Of a stretch of 64,000 nt of DNA, positions 36,092-47,561 are shown piece after piece; positions within the stretch are counted from its first letter, which is position 1, and each line of letters opens with the position of its first letter. The stretch comes from Cokeromyces recurvatus (taxonomy: Eukaryota > Mucoromycota > Mucoromycetes > Mucorales > Mucoraceae), in assembly GCF_025118155.1 (NCBI RefSeq), contig NW_026251405.1:310001-374000 (forward strand). Direction: 5' to 3'. The notes under the pieces are model-generated. The model did not search any database. It had not been told where the DNA came from and saw nothing but the letters and a program-made list of their open reading frames with translations. The translations under genes and the position numbers were made by a program.

Positions 36092-37685
36092 ATGGGAAAA
36101 GAATCAAGTAAATCAAAGGCTGGTCGTCCTCAACGTCATGACCCTTTACATGTCCAATTAGCAGACATTCCTGAAAATAATTTACTGAAAAAGGCACCTC
36201 GTCAAAAATTCATCGATCGTAATAATAGAGCAGAAAATGAAGGAGAGGTAAGAAATAAAAAAAAAATAAAAATAAAAAAGTTAGATAAATTTTATCTCTT
36301 TTTCCTTTTTTTTTTAAGAAAAAGATGTGGCTCATTATTATTGTTTTTTTTGTTGTTGTTAAAAGGAATATCTTGATGCTAAATTATCTAAAAAAATTTT
36401 AAAAATTGCCAGAGAACAACAAGAGCAGATTGAAAAGGCAGAACAAGATGAAGAAGAAAGGTATCAGCGTTAAATATAAAGAAAAAAAAAGATTATTTTA
36501 TGCATGGAAATCCTAATATTTTAAAATTGTAGAGATGCGATCAAGAAAAAATTTCCTTTAGGTTTTGATCCCGACGAAGAAGAGATTGAAGAAATCGATC
36601 AATATGCTGATTATGAAGCGTTAGAAATTGATGCTGCGGATGCTGATCTTTTAGACAAATTTTTACCTAGTGCACCTAGAGAAAAGAAAACGTTAGCAGA
36701 TTTAATTATGGAAAAAATCAACGAAAAAAATGCAGCAGAAGGACGTGAGGCGATTGAACGAGAAGATGAATTATCTCCTTCAATGAATCCAAAAGTAGTT
36801 GAAGTATATACAAAGTAAAATTAGATAGAGAAAGATGTATTATGTAGATATTTTTTATTTATTTATTTATTTACTCTATAAATATATGTATATATATACA
36901 TTTTTTTATAAAGGGTGGGGCAATTATTAAGTCGTTATAAATCAGGTAAATTACCCAAGGCATTCAAGATTATTCCATCCTTAGGCAACTGGGAAGAAAT
37001 CTTATACTTGACATCACCTGAAACATGGACTCCTCATGCTACTTATGAAGCTACACGTATGTTTGTTTCCAACTTGAAAGCAAAACAAGTTCAACGCTTT
37101 TTATCATTTGTCTTGCTGGATCGTGTTCGTGAAGATATTGCAGAAAATAAGAAACTAAGTTATCACCTTTATTTAGCCCTCAAAAAGGCACTTTATAAAC
37201 CTGCTGCTTTCTTTAAGGGTATCTTGTTCCCACTCTGTGAGTCTGGTAATTGTACTTTAAAGGAAGCTGCCATCGTAGGTAGTGTCCTGGCCAAGGTCTC
37301 TATCCCTGTCTTGCATTCATCTGCTGCTCTTTTGAGATTAGCAGAGATGGATTATACAGGTCCCAACTCTCTCTTTATTCGTATCTTGTTGGATAAAAAA
37401 TATGCTTTACCCTTTAAAGTGGTTGATGCCTTGGTGATGCATTTTGCACGTTTCATGAACGACCCTCGTGATATGCCTGTTCTCTGGCATCAATCCATGC
37501 TTGTCTTTGCTCAACGTTATAAACAGGATTTGGTAGGTGAGCAAAAGGATATCCTTTTAGAAGTCATGAAGAAGAAATATCATGCAGGTATTTCACCTGA
37601 AGTTCGTCGTGAAATTGTTCATTCAACTGCAAGAGATGACATGTTGACTGAAAAGGATGACGATGATATTATGATGATGGACTAA
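36092..37685 (+). CDS. ENP1: Bystin / Enp1, 40S ribosome assembly factor
   Basis: Exons 36092-36247, 36366-36460, 36533-36814 and 36914-37685 give 434 residues. Enp1 acts in the nucleolus and in cytoplasmic pre-40S particles, binding the 18S rRNA precursor near the beak. The N-terminal third is charged and disordered ([44 protein letters not shown]). The helical-repeat core is highly conserved: [70 protein letters not shown], and [17 protein letters not shown]. An Asp/Met-rich tail ends the protein. Size is close to animal bystin. Confidence 0.96.
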
Positions 37686-38028
37686 AAAAAAAAAAATCAG
37701 TTTATTAATTTGCGTATGTATACAGCTTTTTTTTTCTTCTTCTTTTTATGTTATTATGATTTGTCTTTTATATATACATATAAATATATTTATATATAAG
37801 CTATCTCTCTCACTCACTCTCTCTTTCTCTCTATCCCCCCCTTTTTTTTTTGCACTTTATAACAAGATAATAAAATACGAAACAATATATATATGTATAT
37901 ATATGTATATATATTTATATGGATATGTGTAGAAAGGGCTTTATTTTTGAATAAAATTATTATTAATAATAGATATAATATATAAAAACGGGGGGAAAAG
38001 AGGATGACTAAAACTAAGCTGGTTGATA
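37686..38028. other. Convergent 3' spacer between bystin and the WNK-like kinase
   Basis: AT-rich, with a CT-rich patch (near 37800-37835) and AT-repeat sequence. It would hold two 3' UTRs. No gene is seen. Confidence 0.5.
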
Positions 38029-40296
38029 TTATAACATAGCGGATGATGATGATGAAGGAGGAGGAGGAGGAGAATGTTGCATGGAATGAGGTGGAGATAT
38101 AGAATAGGATTGTGGATTAGATGATGCAGCTAATCTTTTACCTTTCAACATATTCTTTAATGCTCTTAAAGCAAATACAGTTAAGCCAATACCTGCCCAA
38201 TCTTCGTCATGTAAATCACGTAAATCTCCTACAGTCATAATATCCTGATTTTGTAATTTTCTTGCCCATTCATGTGCCTTATCTAAACTTCGATGTGATG
38301 CTTGAGCACAATCTTCTACAAATACATTAATATCGGTATCATCAGAGTATTCTAAGAAAATAAAATCAATGAGAGTTAGATATACAATTTATATATGTAT
38401 ATGTATATGTATATGTATATGGAGAGAGAGAGAGAGAGGGAAGGAGAGAAAAGGAAATCAATCCTATTGTAAAGTATATATTTACCATCTAATATATGAT
38501 TTACAAGTCTTTCTCTTTCTCGCTCATCCAGCATATGCCCATTATGACTAGATGAAATGGTCATATTAGCCAAGGTATCCGATAACAAAGGTTTCTTTGT
38601 AAGGTGGTATTCATCATCCACAAGTGTAGAAGTGGGTGATCTTAGTTCCTCCAGATCTCTTAAATTCCTCAGAGCTTCACGATATCGATTTTCAGCCGCC
38701 CTTGCCCTATTTTCAAAATCTTCACATTTTTGTTCAATCTCATGTACACGATCCGTAGCATGATTCAAATCCTGACGTGTTCTCTCTAATTCACTGCGGA
38801 TATCACTTTCCCTTCGCCAAACTGACCTTCTGACTTGTTCTGCCTGTTCTGACTCGGATGGTTTATCGATATCTCTCAAGATACGATTGATTTCCTTTGT
38901 GATATGATGTTGATAACGTTCTGGTAAAACTTGTTCTTCAATCATCTCTCGCACCACTTCCTCTGCTGTATCAGACTCTACATTGAAATCAAATTTAACA
39001 GAAAGTTTATCCATCCCTTTGAAAACGACTTGTAACGTAAGATGAACATTATCTGGATCAGCGGCGAGGAGAACGACATCTGGTTCGACAGCTAAAAATG
39101 AATGTTCTAGAATCTCTTGTGCAGACATACGTTCATCTTCACTACTTAGGCAATTTTCAATGACACTTAAGACTTCAGGGTTTTGTACTTTCATTAAACA
39201 AACAGGTTTAACGCCCTTTTTTTTAAAAAAAAAGAATAATCATGATAATGATAAAAAAAAAAAAATCAGTACAGTTCTAATTCTGATTGTTTCCTCTTCC
39301 TTTTCCTTCTCCTTTTTTTTTTCTTACCGCTGACACTTTTTTATAAATTTGAGCAGCATTCTTACATTCTCCATAAGGATATTCCCCAGTGGCCATTTCC
39401 AATAAACACATTCCAAAGGCATAAATATCGACTTTTTCATTATACCCTTGTTCCTCATACATTTCTGGGGCCATAAACTCGGGAGTTCCGATCAATGTAT
39501 ATTTCTTACCTAATTTCATCTCTGCTGTACCCATATCACCAATCTTCACTTCACCATGTGCTCCATTAATAAAGATATTATCACACTTGATATCCCGATG
39601 AATAATGGGTGGGTTATGACCATGCAAATAAGCTAAACCTTTTAAAATCTGGCGTGACCAACGTTTGATGATCTTGAGGTTGGGTAAAGGAGTCAATTTC
39701 CTGATATACTCACGCAAGGTTCCCGACGTCATAAGTTCAGTAATAAAGATGAATTCATTGTCACCATACCAGGCATCATGAAATGCAATGATGTTTGGAT
39801 GACGAACTGACTTTAGAATTTGAATTTCGTGTTCGAGGTCCTTGTTGTTTGGAGAATGTAAAGTCTGTTGCATTGTATTCCAAGCGACCTCATACCCTTC
39901 CTCTCGGTCAATAGCCTTATAGACGACTTTATAAGCCCCCTTACCGAGTAAAGTATTGAGTTTCACATAACGTTCATTAGGCGAAACTTCAACAATTTTT
40001 TCCGAGTCATGAGAGCCCGATTGATCATTAATATCATGAGATAAAGAATAATTGTCTATCGTTGGACGAAATGAGGTAGTAGTTGGGAAATTAGTATAGT
40101 CAAGTTGAGAATTAGAAGGAGAGACGATGATGTCGTTGTTGTTACTGATGGTTTGAGTAAGTGGAGCATAATAATTAGAATTTTCTTCATAATTATCCAT
40201 TATATCTGGACTAAAGCTTATATGTAAACTATTATTTTGTTCGATAGGTGGTTGCTGCTGCTGCTGCTGTTGTTGTTGTTGTTGTTCAAAAGACAT
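38029..40296 (-). CDS. WNK-like protein kinase with C-terminal SAM-like domain
   Basis: Exons 40296-39328, 39215-38486 and 38351-38029 give 673 residues. A poly-Gln start and Asn/Ser-rich segment lead to a kinase domain (about 108-385). The usual beta-3 lysine is replaced (EVAWN, Asn 140) while a lysine sits in the glycine-rich strand (GKGAYKVVY, Lys 123), the defining WNK arrangement. HRDIKCDN, DMG (in place of DFG) and GTPEFMAPE follow. After the kinase, residues about 385-460 (VHLTLQVVFKGMDKLSVKFDFNVESDTAEEV) resemble the WNK autoinhibitory PF2-like fold, followed by a coiled coil (RSELERTRQDLNHATDRVHEIEQ). The last exon encodes a SAM-like domain (about 580-645: VFVEDCAQASHRSLDKAHEW, DLRDLHDEDWAGIGLTVFALRALKNML). 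WNKs sense osmotic and chloride state in animals; the role here is inference. Confidence 0.88.
40251..40287. repeat. CAG/CAA repeat coding poly-Gln in the WNK-like kinase
   Basis: Twelve consecutive glutamine codons (mostly CAA, then CAG) on the minus strand at the N-terminus of the kinase. Confidence 0.9.
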
Positions 40297-40672
40297 TTAT
40301 GTATGTTTGTATGAATATATAAATAAATAAATAAATATATAAATGTGTGTATATTTGTTTTGAAGAGGGGGAGGAGGAAAAGCTGAAAAAAAAAGAAGAA
40401 GAGAGAATAAACAATAAATAGAGACTATATATGTCTTATTCTATAAATGACATATAATATATGTATGTATGTATGTATTTGCTATTATGCAGTTAATGTA
40501 TATAATATAATAAAGAAAAAGAAGTAGAAGAAATGAAATGAAATGAAATGAAATAAAAAAAAATTATAATATAATGTAACAGCAGTGATAATAGTAGTCC
40601 GCTTATAAATAATACAACACAAATATACACATACACACACACGCACACGCACACGCACACACGCAAAAAAAG

Positions 40673-40717
<45 letters not shown>

Positions 40718-41106
40718 AAAAAAAAGGAAACATTATAATAATTTAATTGGATGGTTTTCTGACATGACTATAATATACTTTTTTTTTTTGGAACAAGAGA
40801 TAATATGCTATAATACTTTATAAAGAATAAAAATGGATTTTGACATATTTTATCAACTTGTTTTATATATTGAAACCGGGATAGATTATTAATCATCTAG
40901 GAAAGTATCTTTGTAAGAAACCCTTTATTACTACTTGGTTGAAAGAAATAAACCAATCATAATTAAAAACAAAATTATTATGACGAAATAGTCAAATCAT
41001 TTAATAATGACATAAGTTACTTAATTTATAATAATTACACGTCTTTGCTTACATAATAATAGACCATATTAAATGAAGGAAATAGAGTGGGGGTGGGTAT
41101 AGTAGT
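40297..41106. other. Intergenic region with simple repeats, no gene
   Basis: Promoter side of the WNK-like gene and 3' side of CHMP7. It contains GAAAT repeats near 40532-40552, a (CA/CG)n patch near 40629-40664 and a 38-nt T run at 40676-40713. No ORF with protein-like composition is present. Confidence 0.6.
40676..40713. repeat. 38-nt poly(T) run next to an ACACGC repeat
   Basis: Noncoding homopolymer directly after an alternating CA/CG tract of about 35 bp (40629-40664). Confidence 0.95.
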
Positions 41107-42716
41107 TTATAATAACACAGCTTCTTTTTCTTGATCTTCTTCTTGTCTTTTTGGAAAAAGAAGGGTGGTTGTAGAGGGATTAAATGATGATAAAAGGGTT
41201 TGAAGTCGTAATAATTCGGATTGAGTATCAATTGGCTGAGTTATAATGATAGATGACGATGATGGTTTCTCTTTAATAATTGAATTTAATTCTTCTTCTA
41301 GTTCTTCTTGATTTGTTGTATTAGAAAAGATCTCTTCATTTCCCATTTGAAGTGCTTCTTCTATTTGTTTATGTTCATTTAATGTATCTTGTAGACTTTC
41401 AAATGTTTTATCCACATTTCCTTTTAATGACAAGATTGATTTTAATAGATTAGCTCCTGTATTAAATGCTTCAACCACCTATTTGCATTTAATTAGTTAG
41501 TGAGTGAGTGAGTCGGTGTATATATGATTATTCAGTTTACTTACTTGTATATCATTTTGGGCAGATCCAATCTTTAATAACATTGTTTCCATTGTTTCTA
41601 ATGTCTTTAATCTTTGTTCAAGTAAATAATCGATCTTTTTTTTCTTTTTTAACATGTACATGGCTTGAAGTTTATGATTTTCTTGATAATGTTCTCTTGT
41701 TAATTGAATGAATCTAATATAAAAAAAATCATTATCAAACTAATGTTGTTAATAAATTACTTCTTTCTTACTCTTCAGACTTCATTTGTAATTCATTCAC
41801 TTGTTCATGTAAAATAGCACATGTCATTTTTAATTTAATGATAGCTTTATCATTTGCTGTTATTTTAGTTTTATTCTTATTATTCTCAAGTCCCTCATTT
41901 CTTTCTGGAAATTTGATAATCGTTATTGATTCATGATTCATTATAGCTATGCCATATCTATGATTTAAATATCCAAGTAAAAGCCATAAATCAATATGAC
42001 TGAGTTGTATAATTGTTTCTTGATGACATGTTAATAGTCCATATTCTTCTTTAAATTCTTTAAACGTAAACAAGTTATCAAGTGAATCACATAAAGGCTT
42101 TTGATAATGTTTATGAATAATCATTTTAGCATATTCTTGAATAGTTGGTAAAACAACGTAAATAGATAGATTAGGTAATACTCTATTTTTCTTAAAAGAA
42201 GGTATAAAGTAAGAAGTAAACCATTGAAACCAATGACTACTGCTACTGCTACTATTATTTATGGCGTATTCAATTGGATATCGTTTTTTATATTCTTTTA
42301 GTGTCAATAAATCCTTGGTTCGATTTACCATTTCCTCCTAGATATACATAAATATAACTATCTAATCTATAGTAAATTTGTGCGTAGTAGTATTCACTTA
42401 CAATAACAATATCTAATGAAAGTGATTTCCCCTTCTTGGGTCTATAAAATAATTCACCGAGTTCTTGTTGATCAAGCAAGCAAGCAGACTCATGAGCGGA
42501 TAAATATCCATGTAAATTACAATCAAGTATAACTGCTCTCCAATAATTAACATTGGCATCATAACCATATGGATTTAATATTTTTAATTTAGAGAAATCA
42601 GAATATAAAGACAATAAGCGATCTGTTGTTTTTTCTTGATCAAAATCAACATATTGTGATGAAAGATAATCTTGTAGTCTTTTAATTCTTTCTGAAAGTG
42701 AATTAGTATTATTCAT
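41107..42716 (-). CDS. CHM7: CHMP7/Chm7-type ESCRT-III protein
   Basis: Exons 42716-42402, 42337-41772, 41713-41545 and 41478-41107 give 473 residues. Chm7/CHMP7 recruits ESCRT-III to the nuclear envelope during sealing and pore surveillance. The N-terminal half (about 1-230) looks like the ESCRT-II-like winged-helix pair: DYLSSQYVDFDQE, NYWRAVILDCNLHGYL, IIQLSHIDLWLLLGYLNHRYGI. The second half is the Snf7-like helical domain: a basic helix (KIDYLLEQRLKTLETMETMLLKIGSAQNDIQVVEAFNTGANLLK), then acidic helices (TFESLQDTLNEHKQIEEAL and the Glu-rich QEELEEELNSII). Exon 3 extends the coiled coil. Identification rests on this architecture and motif spacing rather than on a single signature. Confidence 0.75.
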
Positions 42717-43347
42717 TATTCTACTAATTTTAGTAGTTGAAAGAAGAAAAAAAAAAAGGACACATGAATAACAATAACAGCTGTGTTGTAAAGTTCAATA
42801 TCTTTTGGATAAAAGAAAATAAAACTCAGTTCAATAATATGAAATAGTAGTATCTTTGTCAATGAATAACAAGTCACTTTTATATATATAAAAAGTATAT
42901 TATGTAATAAATAAGGATGAGGACTAAGCTTGGTCGATGTTGTAGTGTTCGTTCCTAAATTTAATTGTTCTAAACTATAAAGAAAAAAAAATGGACAAGC
43001 TTCCACTTTTCGAATAAAATAATATATAATTTTTTTTTTTTTTGCTTGGAACAAAAAGTCTTTTTTTTTTCTTTATTGCAAATTACAGGGCCTCATTCAG
43101 TGATCTTGGTAACATTTTACTACATTTAAAGGGAAAAGAAGACAGAATTCAGAATTTTAAGTTTGTTGCTATTATATGCAAAAGACCAAGAAATGGAAAA
43201 ATTAAAGTTCCGAATCACATAGAGTAAATATTATTTTCCGAATAATTATAAATATACATCTGAAACTTCTCTATTAATTTCTTTTATCTTCATTTTTTAT
43301 TTTTATTTTTATTTTTTTTTCTTTCTTTCTCATTTATTTCACTAATA
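42717..43347. promoter_or_regulatory. Divergent intergenic region between CHMP7 and the SH3 gene
   Basis: 631 bp between two outward start codons, AT-rich, with a (TTTTTA)n-like leader before the SH3 gene. A 61-codon open stretch at 43042-43227 has no family resemblance and is not annotated as a gene. Confidence 0.5.
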
Positions 43348-44351
43348 ATGTCTGAAAAGGCCTTTGCAGAGCACATTCTTTATTCAATTCGTAAAGAATT
43401 GGAACTTTTAAAGACTCATCATTATATTGAGCCTCAAACTTACAATGAAATATTAAATATGTTACCTAAAGATGTCAATAATATGAACCGTGGGTATTCA
43501 ACACCTGCTGCTAAGCATAGTTTTTCAGGCACCACCATGCCTTCTCCTACTGCTAATGATGCTATTTCTTCTAATAACGGTATGCCTCCACCACCTTCTT
43601 ATGAAGATAGTCGTAATAAACTTGGAACTGCGGAAGCACTTTATGATTATCGTGGTGAAAATCCTAGTACCGACTTGGATCTTAAGCAGGGTGATATTAT
43701 TCAATTAGTTGAATTTGTGAATAACGATTGGTGGAAAGGTACAGTAAACGGTAAGACTGGTATTTTCCCTAGCAACTATGTTAAGAAAATAGAGTAAGTA
43801 TCCTTCCTCCTTTTTTTTTTTTATTTTACCAGGGATTTATGTTAATAATAATAGGTCACCAATGAATGAAAAAAAGTCTTTAAACTCTACTCCTCCTCCT
43901 CCTCCTCCTTCTGAAAGAGATAGCTATGGTAGTTATACATCTTCTCCTTTACCACCTAAACAAGATTCCTATAACTATCCTCCCCCTCCCCCTCAACAAT
44001 ATAATAGTTATACTCCCCCTCCTCCTCAGGCCACAACTTACACTCCTCCTCCTCCTCCTCAAGCCACAACCTATACTCCCCCTCCTCCTCAACAAATGAG
44101 TTATGCTCCACCACCTGTTCAACAAGTAGCAAGTACTTCTTCTGCTCCCGCAGCTGTAGAAGGTCAACATGAAAGTAAATTTTCAACTTTTGGTAAAAAA
44201 CTCGCTGAAAATGTAGCTAGTTCTGCTACTTGGGGCTTTGGTGCTACAAGTAAGTGAATATGCTTTTTTTTTTTTATGAGCATGTATTAGAAAACTAATT
44301 TCTTTGTTTATTATTTTAGTTGGCAGTAATGTTGCAAACTCTATATTCTAA
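43348..44351 (+). CDS. SH3 and proline-rich protein, Pin3/Lsb1-like actin-patch regulator
   Basis: Exons 43348-43793, 43855-44249 and 44320-44351 give 290 residues. An N-terminal helical segment (HILYSIRKELELLKTHHYIEPQTYNEILNML) precedes a single SH3 domain at about 92-148 (AEALYDYRGENPSTDLDLKQGD, NDWWKG, GIFPSNYVKK). The C-terminal half is Pro/Tyr/Gln-rich (TPPPPPQATTY repeats) and ends with a conserved-looking GKKLAENVASSATWGFGATSIGSNVANSIF. The same layout occurs in yeast Lsb1/Pin3, which bind and restrain the WASP protein Las17 at actin patches. Prion-like QN bias, known for Pin3, is mild here. The final exon is only 32 nt. Confidence 0.85.
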
Positions 44352-44448
44352 GAAGCAATTCATACCATTAATACTCTTGATAGAAATTATAGTCATTTTA
44401 AAAAAAAAATAAAAATCATAAACATAAAAATTATATTTTTTTTCCAAC

Positions 44449-45133
44449 TTAATGTTCATTAATTATTCTTGTTGTAGATGGAAAATCTCGTTCTTGAACA
44501 AGTTGAATTATATGATTATTTAATTTAAATTGATCTAGTATTTTAGTAGGAATCTCATGAGCTCCTCTTACTTTACCAATACACTAAATATGTATTATAA
44601 AAAGAATTAAAATAAATAAATAAAATAAAAAGTTCTTTCTATCACTTACTTTAGATGAGCCACACCAGCAATCAAATGCTTGAGCTATAATCAGAACAAC
44701 AAAACAAAAAAAAAAATCCATATTAGTTACATTAGTTTGTAAAAAAAAAAAAGGCTCTGTTCATATATCTTTTATGAATGGATTGCATTTATTTACCCAT
44801 ATCCCATTCGGTAGAAGGATAGAAAAATAAAAGCTCATCCCCTATATGAACATCTCTAAGCGCAATGAGCTCTAATTGACTAACATCAAGAAAAGTATTA
44901 GGATCACAGGAATGGTTCAAATAAAGTAAATCACTATTTAATTCAACATGTTCATTAGCTGAAATTTGTACGGATGAATAACGCTTGGGACCTGGTACTA
45001 TTAATCCTTTCAAGTCGACTATAACTTGATCTTTTTTAAATTCACATTCTGCAACAAGTTTACTGGTAAAAGAATCGGAATTTCCTTGATGAACTACTTT
45101 AAAAAGGCCGGGATGAGAGGGAGGAGCTAACAT
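44449..45133 (-). CDS. Small SET-domain protein with post-SET motif
   Basis: Exons 45133-44797, 44684-44650 and 44583-44449 give 168 residues. The compact SET fold is seen as AECEFKKDQVIVDL (start of the fold), LLYLNHSCDPNTFLD (the NHSCxPN signature binding S-adenosylmethionine) and LIALRDVHIGDELLFFYPSTEW (the ELLFFY catalytic Tyr region), followed by a post-SET-like zinc cluster FDCWCGSSKCIGKVRG. It is probably a protein lysine methyltransferase, but the substrate is unknown and no other domain is present. Exon 2 is only 35 nt. The start at 45133 is the first ATG; the gene is 217 bp from the divergent orphan gene. Confidence 0.85.
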
Positions 45134-45350
45134 GATGGTACCTAGATAAACAAATCTTCCTACCAGTAACCCTATCTTTATTATTACAAAAAAAAAAAAA
45201 AGGACTAACTGAGTTTAAAATCGTGAGTTCGCATAATAGAAATTTAACAAATCAAAAAAACATATCGAAAAAAAAAATAGATGTGTGTGTTAAAAATACA
45301 ATACTACTACTTTATTTTCATTTTTCTTTTTTTTTTTCTTATAAAAAAAA

Positions 45351-47384
45351 ATGTTCAACAATGGTATTCAAATTCAACATGATGACTTCACTGAACTGCC
45401 TTCTCTAGTTGATAACTTTTTTGAAGGTTGGCCATCTAATAAACAAAAAGACGTTCATGATTCTCATGATGATTTATCAAGTGAGGAAACAAGCAGTTAT
45501 AGTACAGATGATGATCCAGATTTACAGTCCAAAAGAAGAAATAGTGTACAACTAGGACATGAAGTGATGAATGAATTAGTAGAGAATGATAATGTAGCAA
45601 AAGCAGTTCATATCCTTCAAAGGGCTATTGATCATCTTCAAATGACTCAAACAGGGGATGGTAGGCAAGTCTCCAAGATTTATTCTCAAATTATCAAGTT
45701 ACTTTGTGACAAGAATATAATTAAGATTGTCAATGAATTATCATCTTCTTCATCTAATGATGATGATGGAGTAAAAGAAGATATAAATCAATCCATTATA
45801 TGGCGTTTATTTACAAAGGTAGTTGAAGCAGGTTATGTATTAGAAAGAGAGGCTCATTTGGCAGTAGTAAAGATGCTAGTAGATAAACATCAGACAAGTT
45901 TAGCACTTCAAGCTATCTATACTTTACCAAGACAAGAGTGGGATACTGCTTGTTATCGAACAGCTATTTTACTTCATCTCATGCAAGAACCTCAACCACA
46001 GATACAAGAGGCCCAGGGCCTATTAACAGATTATGGGAAACCTTACTTGGAATTCGCGAACCCGATAGCACCTCAACAGTTACCTCCTATTCGTAGGGAG
46101 ATGCCACTCATGGATCAGGTAACTGAACAAGATCACTTCAAGTTATGGATGTTCTATCAAGCAGCCCTTAGTGATGCAGATCGAGAATGGCATCATCAAA
46201 AGTTAATCTATGAGAAAGAAAGAAAAGAGGTATGGACTCAAGAGGAGAGCCATACGGAGATGATCAAGAATTGGGCCATGGATCAACTTCTTCATCTTGA
46301 GACAAGACGACAGCAAATAGATAGGAAAGGTATTGAGAATGACAATACAATGATTTTTGTAGCTATTCGAAACAATCAATTTGAGTATGGTTGGCAAATT
46401 TATAAGTCAATGAAGGATTCAATAAATGAAGCTACTCCTTATGTTATCATGCATTTATGTTGGATGGCCTTTAGAGAGATACCAATCATGCATATATCAC
46501 GCCGTACACATTGGGAAGCACGCGCATGGTCTGTCTATTCACGATTTATGTGTTCTGAATATTTACATCCAGAGGAATCTAAGGAGATGCCAGGGTTCTT
46601 ACACGATATTCTCTCTATCGCTGCTAATAGTCCTGAGGGGATCACGAGGACAGTACAGGATAAAAGGAAAAGGGCTCGATATACAAAATGTATGACTGTT
46701 TATCAATTATTAGTACGTCTTCAATTAGATACACTTTTATGCCATAATCAAGTATTAGAACCTATCTTATGTACGCTTTTATATGAATGTAAAGGATCTT
46801 CAAGTCAGATTGTACATATGTGTAATAAAGGATTTGAAATATGGGATAGAAAGTTAGATATTTCAAGACATCATCATTATCAACCTTGTTCATATTCTAT
46901 AATTTGGAGTCTTTTAATTTTATGTCTGAAATCAGGAAGTGAAGATAATTTTGATAAGTTACTTCGATACTTGATAACTAAAAGAGAGAAAGAGTTAAGG
47001 ACAGAAGAAGCTAGTTTACCTTCATCTCTCTTAGCACCTGTACAAGCATTTCATGATACTTTTATTTGCTATAAAGGATGTTATTTTTATGAATACATGT
47101 TTCGTATTGTAGAATTTACAGATCAAAAAAAGGAACCACTATCTCCTGCTATTTTTATGGATCATTATGGCTTCTTGCATTATGACAATCCTACTGAAGA
47201 GAATCATCATTTCTTGAGTAGTCATCATCCTTTACCTACAAATATTAATGAAATTCAATCCATTCCTTTATCTATGATGGCTCTTCATGGTGAAAAGCAA
47301 GAGACGGTCCTTAATGATGTAAAGAGGATGTATTATTCTACAAAAAAGGCAAAAGCCCTTATTCGTCACTGCCTTAAAAACTGA
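45351..47384 (+). CDS. Intronless 677-residue orphan, mostly alpha-helical
   Basis: I do not recognise a family. The start region is acidic (DDLSSEETSSYSTDDDPDL) with a basic RSKRRNS-type patch, then helical sequence in repeat-like blocks (HEVMNELVENDNVAKAVHILQRAIDHL, HLAVVKMLVDKHQTSLALQAIY, NQFEYGWQIYKSM) that resemble PPR or TPR-like helical hairpins, though no 35-residue periodicity is confirmed. No signal peptide, membrane helix or catalytic motif is seen. The gene lacks introns where most neighbours have several. Codon use and length support a real protein. A mitochondrial RNA-binding role would be guesswork. Confidence 0.8.
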   Translation: MFNNGIQIQHDDFTELPSLVDNFFEGWPSNKQKDVHDSHDDLSSEETSSYSTDDDPDLQSKRRNSVQLGHEVMNELVENDNVAKAVHILQRAIDHLQMTQTGDGRQVSKIYSQIIKLLCDKNIIKIVNELSSSSSNDDDGVKEDINQSIIWRLFTKVVEAGYVLEREAHLAVVKMLVDKHQTSLALQAIYTLPRQEWDTACYRTAILLHLMQEPQPQIQEAQGLLTDYGKPYLEFANPIAPQQLPPIRREMPLMDQVTEQDHFKLWMFYQAALSDADREWHHQKLIYEKERKEVWTQEESHTEMIKNWAMDQLLHLETRRQQIDRKGIENDNTMIFVAIRNNQFEYGWQIYKSMKDSINEATPYVIMHLCWMAFREIPIMHISRRTHWEARAWSVYSRFMCSEYLHPEESKEMPGFLHDILSIAANSPEGITRTVQDKRKRARYTKCMTVYQLLVRLQLDTLLCHNQVLEPILCTLLYECKGSSSQIVHMCNKGFEIWDRKLDISRHHHYQPCSYSIIWSLLILCLKSGSEDNFDKLLRYLITKREKELRTEEASLPSSLLAPVQAFHDTFICYKGCYFYEYMFRIVEFTDQKKEPLSPAIFMDHYGFLHYDNPTEENHHFLSSHHPLPTNINEIQSIPLSMMALHGEKQETVLNDVKRMYYSTKKAKALIRHCLKN

Positions 47385-47561
47385 TCGACATTCAACAATA
47401 ATAAAGAAAGAAAGAAAAAAAAATTCCCACGTGATGTAGGCATGTATACAGTAATAAAGTTTACATTATAACATCTGCTCTTTTTTTTTTTTTTTTTTTT
47501 TTTTCCTTTTTCTCTCTCTCTCTCTTTCTCCTTCTTTTTATTTACATTTATTTATTTTATA

